6,754 nucleotides of DNA from Candidatus Hodarchaeota archaeon (lineage in GTDB: Archaea > Asgardarchaeota > Heimdallarchaeia > Hodarchaeales > YT1-057), in the NCBI GenBank assembly GCA_016839955.1, contig JAEOTI010000525.1, forward strand, positions 1 through 6,754. Direction: 5' to 3'. Position numbers and translations under genes: made by a program. Shown here piece after piece: positions 1 through 6,243 of the stretch; the stretch's first letter is position 1; the number at the start of each line of letters is the position of its first letter. The notes under the pieces are model-generated. The model made no database searches, was not told the DNA's origin, and was given only the letters and a program-made list of their open reading frames with translations.

Positions 1-1
1 A

Positions 2-1175
2 TTAGGTTGTTATTCGATATCTAACAAATCCTTTTTCAGTATTCTTGGATTTCTATTGATTATATCCATTCTATTTGTCTTTCTTTATGGTGAATTCGTA
101 GTTTCTGATGGTTACATTGAATATTCTAGAGTACTTTTCCATGAAATTTTCCTTGGGCCCGAACCTACAGCAATTGATTATCAGAGAGCTGTTTATGCTC
201 AAAGAAGACCTTTATTTCCTTTTTGCGTTTTATTAACATCCTTTTTTGTCACATGGGGCAATCTAGGATTAGCAGGACATTTGATTTCAGTAATATGTGG
301 AACAATCGTATTAATATTCTTTGAAAAGCTTTTAGCTCATCGAAATCTCGTTCATAATAAAAGAAAAGCTCTTATACTCATTATGGCAAGTTCTCCTGCT
401 TACACACAGTTTATTGGGTCAAATTTGCACCAGAAATGATGTTTCTTATGTTTTCTTATCTAAGTATTTTTTTTATTTACAACCAAGAAATAAAAAACTA
501 GAAATATCCACTCTTTATTATCTCTTGTTTTCATTTTTATCTTTACTTACTAGGGAGGTAGGGGTTCTACTTTTTTTATTGCCAATTTTTTCACAGATCA
601 CTAAAATACAAGACACTATAAGAAGGATGTATGTCTTAATCGTATCGAGTCTCGTGCTTTTTATCACAATATTTATTGGTTTTATCCTAGTTTTACAACC
701 TGATCCTAAACAAGTGGGTTGGGCGTATTTTTTCGATAGATATGTTTGGGTTGGGTATCTCTCAAATGGGAACATTAACCTCGCTGATATAAAATTGGAG
801 AATATTCCAGAGTTTGCAATTATTATGATTAGGAGAATGATAAACCTAAGTACTGTAATTAACCTTATTGGGCTATTTCTCGTCTTAGGACCAGTATTAA
901 TAGTGATTTTCGCATTCTTTAGTTGGGAAAAAGTCTTTAATCAAGTTATTGAAGAACCAGTAATAATATGGGGAGTTTTATACTTTGCCATCATTTGGTT
1001 CATAATGGTATCTACATTCAATGAAAGATATACTCTGATATTATTGTTTCCGATTTTAATTGTCTATTCTAATGTATTAGAGACTCCTCGAGTGATTACT
1101 CAAAGATATTCTATCCACATTGATCCACAAGCTTTAATTATCCTCTTAGGCTATTGCAAGAATCTTGCGTATTAA
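2..1175 (+). pseudogene. GT-C-like multi-pass membrane glycosyltransferase, frame-broken, 5' end outside window
   Basis: Probably a polytopic sugar transferase using a lipid-linked donor on the outer face of the membrane; this is inferred from architecture, not a named family match. The first frame is open from the left edge to 439 (a TTG at 56 is one possible start), so the gene may begin upstream. About ten hydrophobic segments are visible. An acidic SDGY motif (Asp codon at 107) follows the first, as is typical of GT-C enzymes, and a YAQRRPLFP segment matches YSNRVLVP in the intact membrane protein at 4455-5651. Reading then moves to a third frame from 415, which encodes WVKFAPEMMF, and to another frame after about 498, which carries LLTREVG (Arg-Glu at 552-557). 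These parallel IDP and VKEAM in the intact paralogue. Both shifts act as one missing base. The protein also stops about 60 residues earlier than the paralogue, shortly before the IS. It could be a pseudogene or carry assembly indels. Confidence 0.65.
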
Positions 1176-1237
1176 ACTCACAATTAGTAGATAAAATATT
1201 ATTAGACCCCCGTGGCACTAACGGCTGAGGTCATTTC

Positions 1238-2284
1238 TTAATTTGATGTACCCGTACCAATCCAAGATTGATGGAAGTAATCATCAAAAGTGGAACGAAT
1301 AATTAGCTGTTGCTGACTGTTTATTGTATGATTAATTATTCCATACAGCTGATTTAAAATACTTACAAGGAGTAAATGTCTAGTTACTTTAATAAGCCCT
1401 CTAACTGGTAAGATGCGTCCTATTAGGATGTTTTTGAAAGTGGAGTTGTACCGCTCAACAGAACCCCGTTTGGAATAATATTGTTGATATAATTCAATAC
1501 CTTCAGGTCCAAGACAGCGTTTCCGCCAGTTGGAGGGTTTTAATTGGGTAAATGTTTTAATTTTCGAATTCCTGGGATTATAGGCGATCAAGGGGACGAT
1601 ATCGAGTTCTATACAGCGATGATATGACTTTCTATCATCATATGCGGAGTCCGCAGTCAATAACGTAGCCCCACGCAAATCACGATGCTCTAAATCATCA
1701 AAGAGTTCCTGAGCAGTCATTGATTGGTGGACATCAGCAGGAGTAACCCGAACAGCTCGAAGCATCTCACTCTCTGTCCCAGTCACAAAAACAGCCCAAT
1801 AACCACGAAATCGCTCTTCATCAACCTTATGACCCCATCCTGCCTCAGGATCAAAATTATGAAAGTTTCTACCATTTGACAAAATGTCAGTTGCATCAAT
1901 AGCCAATTCATCGCGATCAAAAGCACCAAGAGAAGTTAATCTGTCATCAAACTTTGTAATGATTGTTTGTAGACGTTGTGGGGTTAATTCTCAAGTAAAC
2001 CCCGAAATCACATCATGAGAGGGGATTGTTTTCTTGCTAAATCCACAAAATTCTCGATATGTTTGATTTTCCCCCAATTTCTGGACTAGTACGGTATCTG
2101 ATGGGATATGTCCCCGAATTTTCAGGAGTAATGCGAGGAATAGTTTTATTCGCTTGTATGGAGGTCGTCCACGCAACGATTGTCGTCGAGGTAACCAATG
2201 AGAAAAATTCAGGTTAGAAACGCAATCTTTAAGAAGGGAGAGGGAAACAGTACGTGTGGAGCGGATTGATTTCATAACAATCAT
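1238..2284 (-). pseudogene. DDE transposase, IS5/IS1182-like, interrupted by one in-frame TGA
   Basis: This enzyme cuts and joins DNA to move its own IS. The frame runs from 2284 to 1238 (348 codons) without any shift, broken only by TGA at 1991-1993. The first 97 residues form the N-terminal DNA-binding part (GRPPYKRIKLFLALLLK, then IPSHDVISGF). After the stop the frame continues with ELTPQRLQ and into the catalytic domain. Likely catalytic residues are Asp130 (AIDATD), Asp212 (LTADSAYD) and Glu277 (SVERYNSTFK), so all three remain. The usual length of this group is near 330-450 residues, so nothing else seems missing. ATG at 2275 is a better start than 2284 because AGGA lies 9 bases upstream of it. 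The TGA is most simply a CGA-to-TGA nonsense mutation. The downstream part alone could only start at a TTG at 1906 and would lack the DNA-binding region. Confidence 0.85.
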
Positions 2285-2388
2285 TCCTATGAGTAGTAGA
2301 GGTAGGTTAAAGGGTTCAAATCCTATTACTCATATCATAATGATAGCCAACAACCTATTTAAAGGTTCTGACCATCATTCGCTCCACA
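2255..2388. repeat. 9-bp inverted repeat flanking the transposase leader
   Basis: TGTGGAGCG at 2255-2263, within the first codons of the transposase, recurs as its exact complement CGCTCCACA at 2380-2388, at the proposed right end of the IS. Similarity continues loosely (AT then GAT, one gap). The inner copy could be a second transposase contact site or chance. The hairpin lies between the two copies. Confidence 0.4.
2288..2334 (-). promoter_or_regulatory. Hairpin directly upstream of the transposase start
   Basis: TATGAGTAGTAG (2288-2299) pairs with CTATTACTCATA (2323-2334): twelve pairs with a single G-T wobble around a 23-base loop. In the minus-strand transcript the stem ends at the AGGA (2288-2285) that serves the ATG at 2275, so folding would affect access to the ribosome binding site. 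Other insertion sequences (IS10, IS50) are known to fold read-through transcripts to limit transposase translation. The same role here is inferred from position. Confidence 0.55.
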
Positions 2389-2946
2389 ATCGTTGATTTC
2401 TTAATCTGAATCTTTCAAAATCCATCAAAGTATAGTTTGCAGTCCTGTTGATGAATATGATTGCTATTCCAGAGGTTATGGGTTATTTCCTACCCCTCCT
2501 GAAGAAATAGTTTTGCGATGTCCTAATTATCCTCTTAAATATTTTTATATTATCTATTAGATTTCTACTCTCCTTATTTAAGAATATTAATTGAAGAAAT
2601 ATTTTCTTTACTTAAAATACTTTTAATTATAAGGTGTAGTTGAAAGATACCAGTGATCAATCAAAAAATTATTGAATGGAAGAGCAGAGCTGGTTCGTGA
2701 TCAACGTTCTCCTTCAGACACTTAATTGGTTTGATATTAATTAAAAATAATTCACTGAAAACTTCCTGGATGTCTCAATTTTAAATAAATCTTTCAAACC
2801 TTTGCAAGCTACTCAAACTCCTACTTTAACGACTAGTCTTTCTGTTCAAAACCTTCAAAAGAATTTTATTATACGATTTTCGCTTTTATAACTGTTTTAT
2901 TTGATACACCACAATATCTTTGTTGACTTACTTTATAACTCTGTGC
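2388..2946. other. Intergenic region without a convincing gene
   Basis: This stretch lies between the IS and the RmlD-like gene. The longest interesting frame is on the + strand at 2405-2560, with 51 open codons and no standard start. It includes YSRGYGLFPTPPEE and LRCPNYPLKY and may be a gene fragment I do not recognise. On the minus strand, 2774-2574 holds two open runs of about 35 codons separated by a TGA, which is not unusual at this base composition. The rest is AT-rich with many stops on both strands. I see no RNA gene or mobile-element end here. Confidence 0.5.
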
Positions 2947-2954
2947 TTATAAAT
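2947..2954 (+). promoter_or_regulatory. TATA-like box (TTATAAAT) for the RmlD-like gene
   Basis: TTATAAAT is centred about 36 bases before the ATG at 2986. An archaeal box A lies about 25-28 bases before the transcription start, which would put that start near 2977 and give a very short leader. This also argues against the earlier ATG at 2953, which overlaps the box. A second, weaker match (TTTATAAC) lies about 15 bases further upstream. Assignment assumes an archaeal host. Confidence 0.35.
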
Positions 2955-2985
2955 GAATTCTAAAATTAAAACGGGAAGTAGAAGT

Positions 2986-3909
2986 ATGAGAATCCTAATA
3001 ACTGGCTCTTCGGGCTTTTTAGGACTGAAATTGATTCTTTACTTTAAATCCAAATCAAATAATTATCTTTATGGTTGTTCAAAAACACGAAATGTAAAAT
3101 TACTAAATTTTAAGAATTTTGTTGGTGATCTTTCAGACTTAACAACCGTAAAAAGGATTTTCAAAGCAACACACCCTGACATTGTTATCCATACCGCTGC
3201 TTTAACTGATGTAGACAAATGCGAAAAAGATCCCCAACTAGCATATGAAAGTAACGTGATTAGTACGGAGAATATTACTATAAAAAGTGAAGAATTCAAT
3301 TCGAAGTTGATATTCATTAGTACAGATATGGTTTATAAAGACAGTGAAACCCCTCACAACGAGGAATCTAAACTTGATCCGATCAATGTTTATTCAAAGA
3401 CAAAACTTGAAGGAGAGAAAATTATTTTAAGTTCAACGAATTTTCATATAATTTTGAGAACAAATTTCTTTGGATGGAGTTTTGATGTTAAGCCAAAGTT
3501 AGCCGAATGGATAGTTCGCAATTTACGGGAAGGAAAAAAGCTCTTCTTATTCAATGATGTCTTTTTTTCCCCTATTTATATTGTAAATCTCTGCGAAATC
3601 ATTCATCGTCTCTTAAATATTGAAATAGGAGGGATATTCAACTGTGGAGGAAGGGATATTGTTTCTAAGTATACTTTTGGAAGGATGATTGCTAATTCTT
3701 TTCCAGATCTTTCTGTTAATAATATTTATAGTCGTTCAATTAATGAATTAGATCTGACTGCTTCAAGACCTAAAAACATGGGAATAGATAGCTCTAAAAT
3801 TATTGAAAATTTAAAGGACATAATTTCCAGTCCTACCCTCAAAGAAGAGATAATGCAATTTAAGGCTTGTGAGATATATTGGAAGAATCTACTTCAGTAC
3901 CTTAGTTGA
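2986..3909 (+). CDS. RmlD-like NAD(P)-dependent sugar-nucleotide reductase (SDR superfamily)
   Basis: An extended short-chain dehydrogenase of the RmlD_sub_bind type. In that family the classic reaction is reduction of dTDP-4-dehydrorhamnose to dTDP-rhamnose in the cytoplasm, supplying sugar for surface glycans; the exact substrate here is unknown. Numbered from the ATG at 2986 (307 residues, close to the family's 280-300), it has the nucleotide-binding TGSSGFLG at 6-13, HTAA at 69-72, the catalytic Thr113 in FISTD, and Tyr136 and Lys140 in YSKTK. RTNFFGW and the late RPKNMGID (261-268) are typical of RmlD. An ATG at 2953 would add 11 residues in front of the conserved MRILITG start and overlaps the TATA-like box, so 2986 is preferred. 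A purine-rich GGGAAG stretch precedes it. A T-run just after the stop (from 3913) could end transcription. All catalytic residues are present and the frame is unbroken. Confidence 0.88.
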   Translation: MRILITGSSGFLGLKLILYFKSKSNNYLYGCSKTRNVKLLNFKNFVGDLSDLTTVKRIFKATHPDIVIHTAALTDVDKCEKDPQLAYESNVISTENITIKSEEFNSKLIFISTDMVYKDSETPHNEESKLDPINVYSKTKLEGEKIILSSTNFHIILRTNFFGWSFDVKPKLAEWIVRNLREGKKLFLFNDVFFSPIYIVNLCEIIHRLLNIEIGGIFNCGGRDIVSKYTFGRMIANSFPDLSVNNIYSRSINELDLTASRPKNMGIDSSKIIENLKDIISSPTLKEEIMQFKACEIYWKNLLQYLS

Positions 3910-4413
3910 TTTGTTTTTGTAAGAGAAGAAATGATTCAAATGATGACACAGCCAAATAAAACGATTTAACCAAATTTTTTTATCATAAAAATGATTAAGA
4001 AAAGTTAGAAAAGGTGTAAGAATTTTTTTATTCCAGATAAGGATTTCAAGGAGTTCGGTGGGTAGAGTGGGGAAGTCCAACAACTCTAGTTGAGCGCTAA
4101 TGAGGGTACAACCCCATCCTTGGAGAATGAACTCGATAAACCAGATGTGTTTCCAGTACGTACGATCAAACACTAGAAATGGACTTATTATCAATTGGAG
4201 AATGTTCTAAACATAAGTCAACTCTTCCTTTTCAGCTATTAATTGATATTTCACCACTTATTCATGTTCATTACACGAGATTGAGCCATAATTAGTGATG
4301 ATACCATAGAACGCTCCCATGACCACATGAGGACGGGTACTCAAAAGTACCTTCAACAGAAAGAAAGTTTTAAGAATTGTTCAAGCTTTCGATACCTCAG
4401 AAAAGAGTTTCTT
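3889..4413 (-). pseudogene. Decayed DDE-transposase-like gene remnant, three in-frame stops
   Basis: One minus-strand frame holds protein-like sequence across most of the gap between the RmlD-like and membrane genes, broken by TGA (4381-4383), TAA (4258-4260) and TAG (4207-4209). In order it reads KKLFSEVSKA, stop, LLSTRPHVVMGAFYGIITN, stop, VVKYQLIAEKEELTYV, stop, then 101 codons starting near 4194 with PFLVFDRTYWKHIWFIEFIL. The LVFDR.YW block, preceded by a YQLI...TYV segment, resembles the region around the second catalytic Asp of some DDE transposases. The family assignment is tentative. No frame change is needed to join the four pieces, which favours decay by point mutation. The last 101 codons alone would make an odd tryptophan-rich hydrophobic peptide and are unlikely to be a separate gene. 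The 3' end overlaps the RmlD-like gene by 21 bases on the opposite strand. Confidence 0.45.
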
Positions 4414-4454
4414 CTAATACTAATTACTACATTAGGCTGATCTTCAAACTAAAC

Positions 4455-5651
4455 CTAACCTGAGCTGTTATTAGAAATTAGTTTGCTATTTTTTCTCCAT
4501 CTCAAGAGATATGCTAGGGCCAGTATTAAACCTAAGAAGAAAAAAATAATATATCTTGGGCAAGAACCAACAAAAGGACAAAGAAACCAAATTATTATTG
4601 AAATCCCAATTATTAAATCAAATTCAATTATAGATTTTATGTTCTGGATTGATAGAACTCCTAATGGTCTCATACCTAAAGGAATTAGAATTGGAAATAA
4701 TATGTATAACATACGGAACCAATTATTTGCGAATAACAGCGTAATAGAAGTAATAAACGAAATTAGAATCAACTGGAGTCTTCGTTCATTACTACTTTGG
4801 AAAAAACCAATTATCGCAAGAGGTAATATTATCCCATAAATCATGAAAATCAAGGCAAATAATAGTCTTGTTAGTACAAATATCGATATGATTAACCCTT
4901 GATCTAGTGGAATCCCAACATTATGTAAAATATTAACAATTGACTGTACGGAATAATGTGTTTCTCCAGTCATTCTTAGAAGGGTAATAATTACCAAAGG
5001 AGTACCTGCAATAAAACCTATCATTAAATTATGGGATCGTCTATTAAATAAATACTTAATAAAAATGAACGAGATGAAGAACATCATAGCTTCTTTAACA
5101 AAGAAGCCTAACCATAAGATTGGAATCACCAAATAAGGATGATCATCTTCTAAAAAATAAAAAAATGCAGTGATAAAAGCAAAATAAATTGGATCTATAA
5201 AACCAAAATCGTAAAAGTGCCATGTATAAGCATTTGAACCCATCCAAATTATACTACCAATAATACTAACTTGACGTGAAAATTGTTGTTTTCGCATGAT
5301 TAAATATAGAAACAGATCTGAAACCAGTAGACCAAGAACTGTAAAAAATAAAAATCCCCACATGTGTAAATCGTTTGGTAAGAAACTTATCAATATGGGA
5401 ACAAGAACTCTATTTGAATATGGATACCCGACATTTATTCCTTTAGCCATTTGAGCATAAGCTTCTGAATCGAAACCTGGATGTGGCCAAATTGGAGGCC
5501 AATTATATAAGAAAAGAATTAAAGAAAAAGACAGGTTTAAAATGATTAGAATAAAGACATCAATCAATAAATGTTTGTTATTCTCAATTCCAAAAATAAT
5601 TTCAGACTTCATACTAATACAATCTTCCTTTTCGAATCTAAAAAGTTTCAT
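4455..5651 (-). CDS. GT-C-like multi-pass membrane glycosyltransferase
   Basis: A 398-residue integral membrane protein, probably a sugar transferase acting outside the membrane with a polyprenyl-linked donor. This is inferred from fold-like features; I cannot name the family. About ten hydrophobic segments are visible, at roughly 29-50, 97-119, 128-145, 148-167, 172-199, 208-225, 252-284, 293-308, 313-330 and 345-384. The loop after the first carries Asp61 in GFDSEAY, where GT-C enzymes place a key acidic residue. YSNRVLVP (78-85), FIDP (151-154) and VKEAM (185-189) each have a counterpart in the broken membrane gene at the left edge, so the two are divergent paralogues. The C-terminus is basic (RWRKNSK), likely cytoplasmic. 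Two starts are possible: ATG at 5651, used here, and ATG at 5612, which has AAAGGAAG 11 bases upstream. The first 13 residues are polar, so either leaves the membrane part intact. Confidence 0.75.
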   Translation of the reverse strand: MKLFRFEKEDCISMKSEIIFGIENNKHLLIDVFILIILNLSFSLILFLYNWPPIWPHPGFDSEAYAQMAKGINVGYPYSNRVLVPILISFLPNDLHMWGFLFFTVLGLLVSDLFLYLIMRKQQFSRQVSIIGSIIWMGSNAYTWHFYDFGFIDPIYFAFITAFFYFLEDDHPYLVIPILWLGFFVKEAMMFFISFIFIKYLFNRRSHNLMIGFIAGTPLVIITLLRMTGETHYSVQSIVNILHNVGIPLDQGLIISIFVLTRLLFALIFMIYGIILPLAIIGFFQSSNERRLQLILISFITSITLLFANNWFRMLYILFPILIPLGMRPLGVLSIQNIKSIIEFDLIIGISIIIWFLCPFVGSCPRYIIFFFLGLILALAYLLRWRKNSKLISNNSSG

Positions 5652-5690
5652 TGGCAGGAGCTATTTTTTCTTTGCTCCAAGATGATTAAT

Positions 5691-5698
5691 TAATATAC
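5691..5698 (-). promoter_or_regulatory. Possible TATA box for the membrane glycosyltransferase gene
   Basis: On the minus strand GAGTATATTAATTAATC contains TATATTA about 40 bases before the ATG at 5651. An archaeal start point about 27 bases downstream would give a leader near 17 bases for that ATG, or 56 for the ATG at 5612. Such boxes are common by chance in AT-rich DNA. Confidence 0.25.
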
Positions 5699-5887
5699 TC
5701 AAGGAAATCATGGAGTATAAAAATTGAACTACATTTTACGACTCAAGGAAAAGATTGAAAATATTTGGGTCACCAGTTATTCAGTCAGTTTTTCCTACCG
5801 AATGATTATCCATGTTACAATATCAATTTGAGCAAACTAAAGCTTATCATTTTGTATTGAAGGCGGAATTCTATGGTTGAATTCAGT

Positions 5888-6152
5888 TTAATCTCTATAA
5901 GGCGTTTTTTTTAGAATGAGTGCAGTATCGAACTTCATAATCGTTTACAAATAGACATTAGGCAACCTGTTCATGGCTAAACTTAGCAAATCGAGAACTA
6001 AGTATAATATCTACAGTACTAGACAATATAGGATAAGCAATTTTCGAAATTTCTATTGCTCGATATTGACCATCTACATCGAAAGTTATGATTTATTTAA
6101 TATCCAAGTTGGATGCAAATTCAGTTCCTCTTGAGTCTCTTGGAATTATTAT
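5888..6152 (-). pseudogene. Decayed GT2 glycosyltransferase (DPM1/polyprenyl-phosphate sugar transferase-like)
   Basis: A relic of a GT-A fold family 2 transferase, the type that moves a sugar from a nucleotide donor to a polyprenyl phosphate at the inner membrane face. The clearest part is IITFDVDGQY (6092-6063), the GT2 donor and metal site TFDxDGQ, followed in the same frame by EISKIAYPIL, DIILSSRF and a stop at 5958. Upstream in that frame RGTEFASNLDIK matches the usual GTGFALNxGIK segment but is cut by TAA at 6093-6095. After SSRFAKFS the family pattern resumes in another frame as MNRLPNVYL, stop (5945-5947), then TIMKFDTALIL and TPYRD, ending at TAA 5888-5890. This parallels the usual GNxIMxFxTxLL and DTQTG section. 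Faint coding-like stretches (IDIVTWIII) continue towards about 5790. Several stops and a frame change make it non-functional. Confidence 0.6.
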
Positions 6153-6240
6153 TTTTTATATGTTCTACAGTTTTAATTCCTTGCCAGATGGAATCTTCCA
6201 TGGAAGTGTATTCCCAAGTTCCATATCTGCCAATTGAGTA
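6121..6240 (-). pseudogene. C-terminal fragment of a UDP-galactopyranose-mutase-like FAD oxidoreductase
   Basis: Thirty-nine codons (YSIGRYGTWEYTSMED, then SIWQGIKTVEHI) run to a TGA at 6121-6123. The pattern SIGRxGxWxYxxMEDSI followed by a G..... helix is the end of amine-oxidase/UDP-galactopyranose-mutase-like flavoproteins, where it forms part of the FAD site. Such enzymes commonly sit in surface-sugar clusters. Everything upstream of this tail is missing: the frame meets TGA at 6241-6243 and the DNA turns directly into the second RmlD-like gene on the other strand. The fragment overlaps the first codons of the GT2 relic in a different frame, so one junction may lie near 6092-6121. It cannot be functional. 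Family recognition rests on a short but distinctive motif. Confidence 0.55.
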
Positions 6241-6243
6241 TCA

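Larger units (their letters stand above)
1212..2387 (-). mobile_element. Insertion sequence, IS5/IS1182-like, tentative ends
   Basis: The element consists of one minus-strand DDE transposase frame plus short flanks. The ends are tentative. Read inward, the left end starts GTGGCACTAACGG and the right end (reverse complement) starts GTGGAGCGAATG. They share GTGG, then C.AA.G, then a GGTCA block (1229-1233, and its complement TGACC at 2369-2373), with a 3-base length difference. This is a weak inverted repeat. I see no flanking target-site duplication. Base composition is visibly richer in G and C than the flanking genes, consistent with recent arrival. The transposase carries one stop codon, so this copy is probably not autonomous. 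The left membrane gene ends 36 bases before the proposed left end. Confidence 0.45.

Noticed and set aside
518..775. Minus-strand 85-codon frame opposite the left membrane gene
   Set aside because: Shadow of the hydrophobic coding sequence on the plus strand.
1991..1993. TGA in the transposase as a selenocysteine or reassigned codon
   Set aside because: No selenocysteine is known for this transposase type, no Sec element is evident, and TGA ends the intact RmlD-like gene.
2311..2323. GGGTTCAAATCC resembling a tRNA T-arm
   Set aside because: The five-base stem does not pair well (a G-T and an A-A mismatch), no D-arm or anticodon arm fits upstream, and the segment is the loop of a hairpin.
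2574..2774. Minus-strand open runs including EPALLFHSIIF in the 2.4-2.9 kb gap
   Set aside because: Two runs of about 35 codons split by TGA, no start and no recognisable motif; expected by chance at this base composition.
3069..3317. Minus-strand 82-codon frame inside the rmlD-like gene
   Set aside because: It lies entirely opposite a well-conserved RmlD coding sequence and shows no motif of its own.
4483..4839. Plus-strand 118-codon frame opposite the intact membrane gene
   Set aside because: It is the complement of a membrane protein with strong motif agreement to its paralogue; the product would be Ile/Lys/Asn-rich without domains.
5657..5677. GGAGC and GCTCC arms with a T-rich loop near the membrane-gene start
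   Set aside because: Only five pairs in AT-rich surroundings; too weak to call a terminator or regulator.
5870..5887. Two GAATTC hexamers seven bases apart
   Set aside because: Each is self-complementary, so the apparent inverted repeat is trivial; no extension beyond the hexamers.
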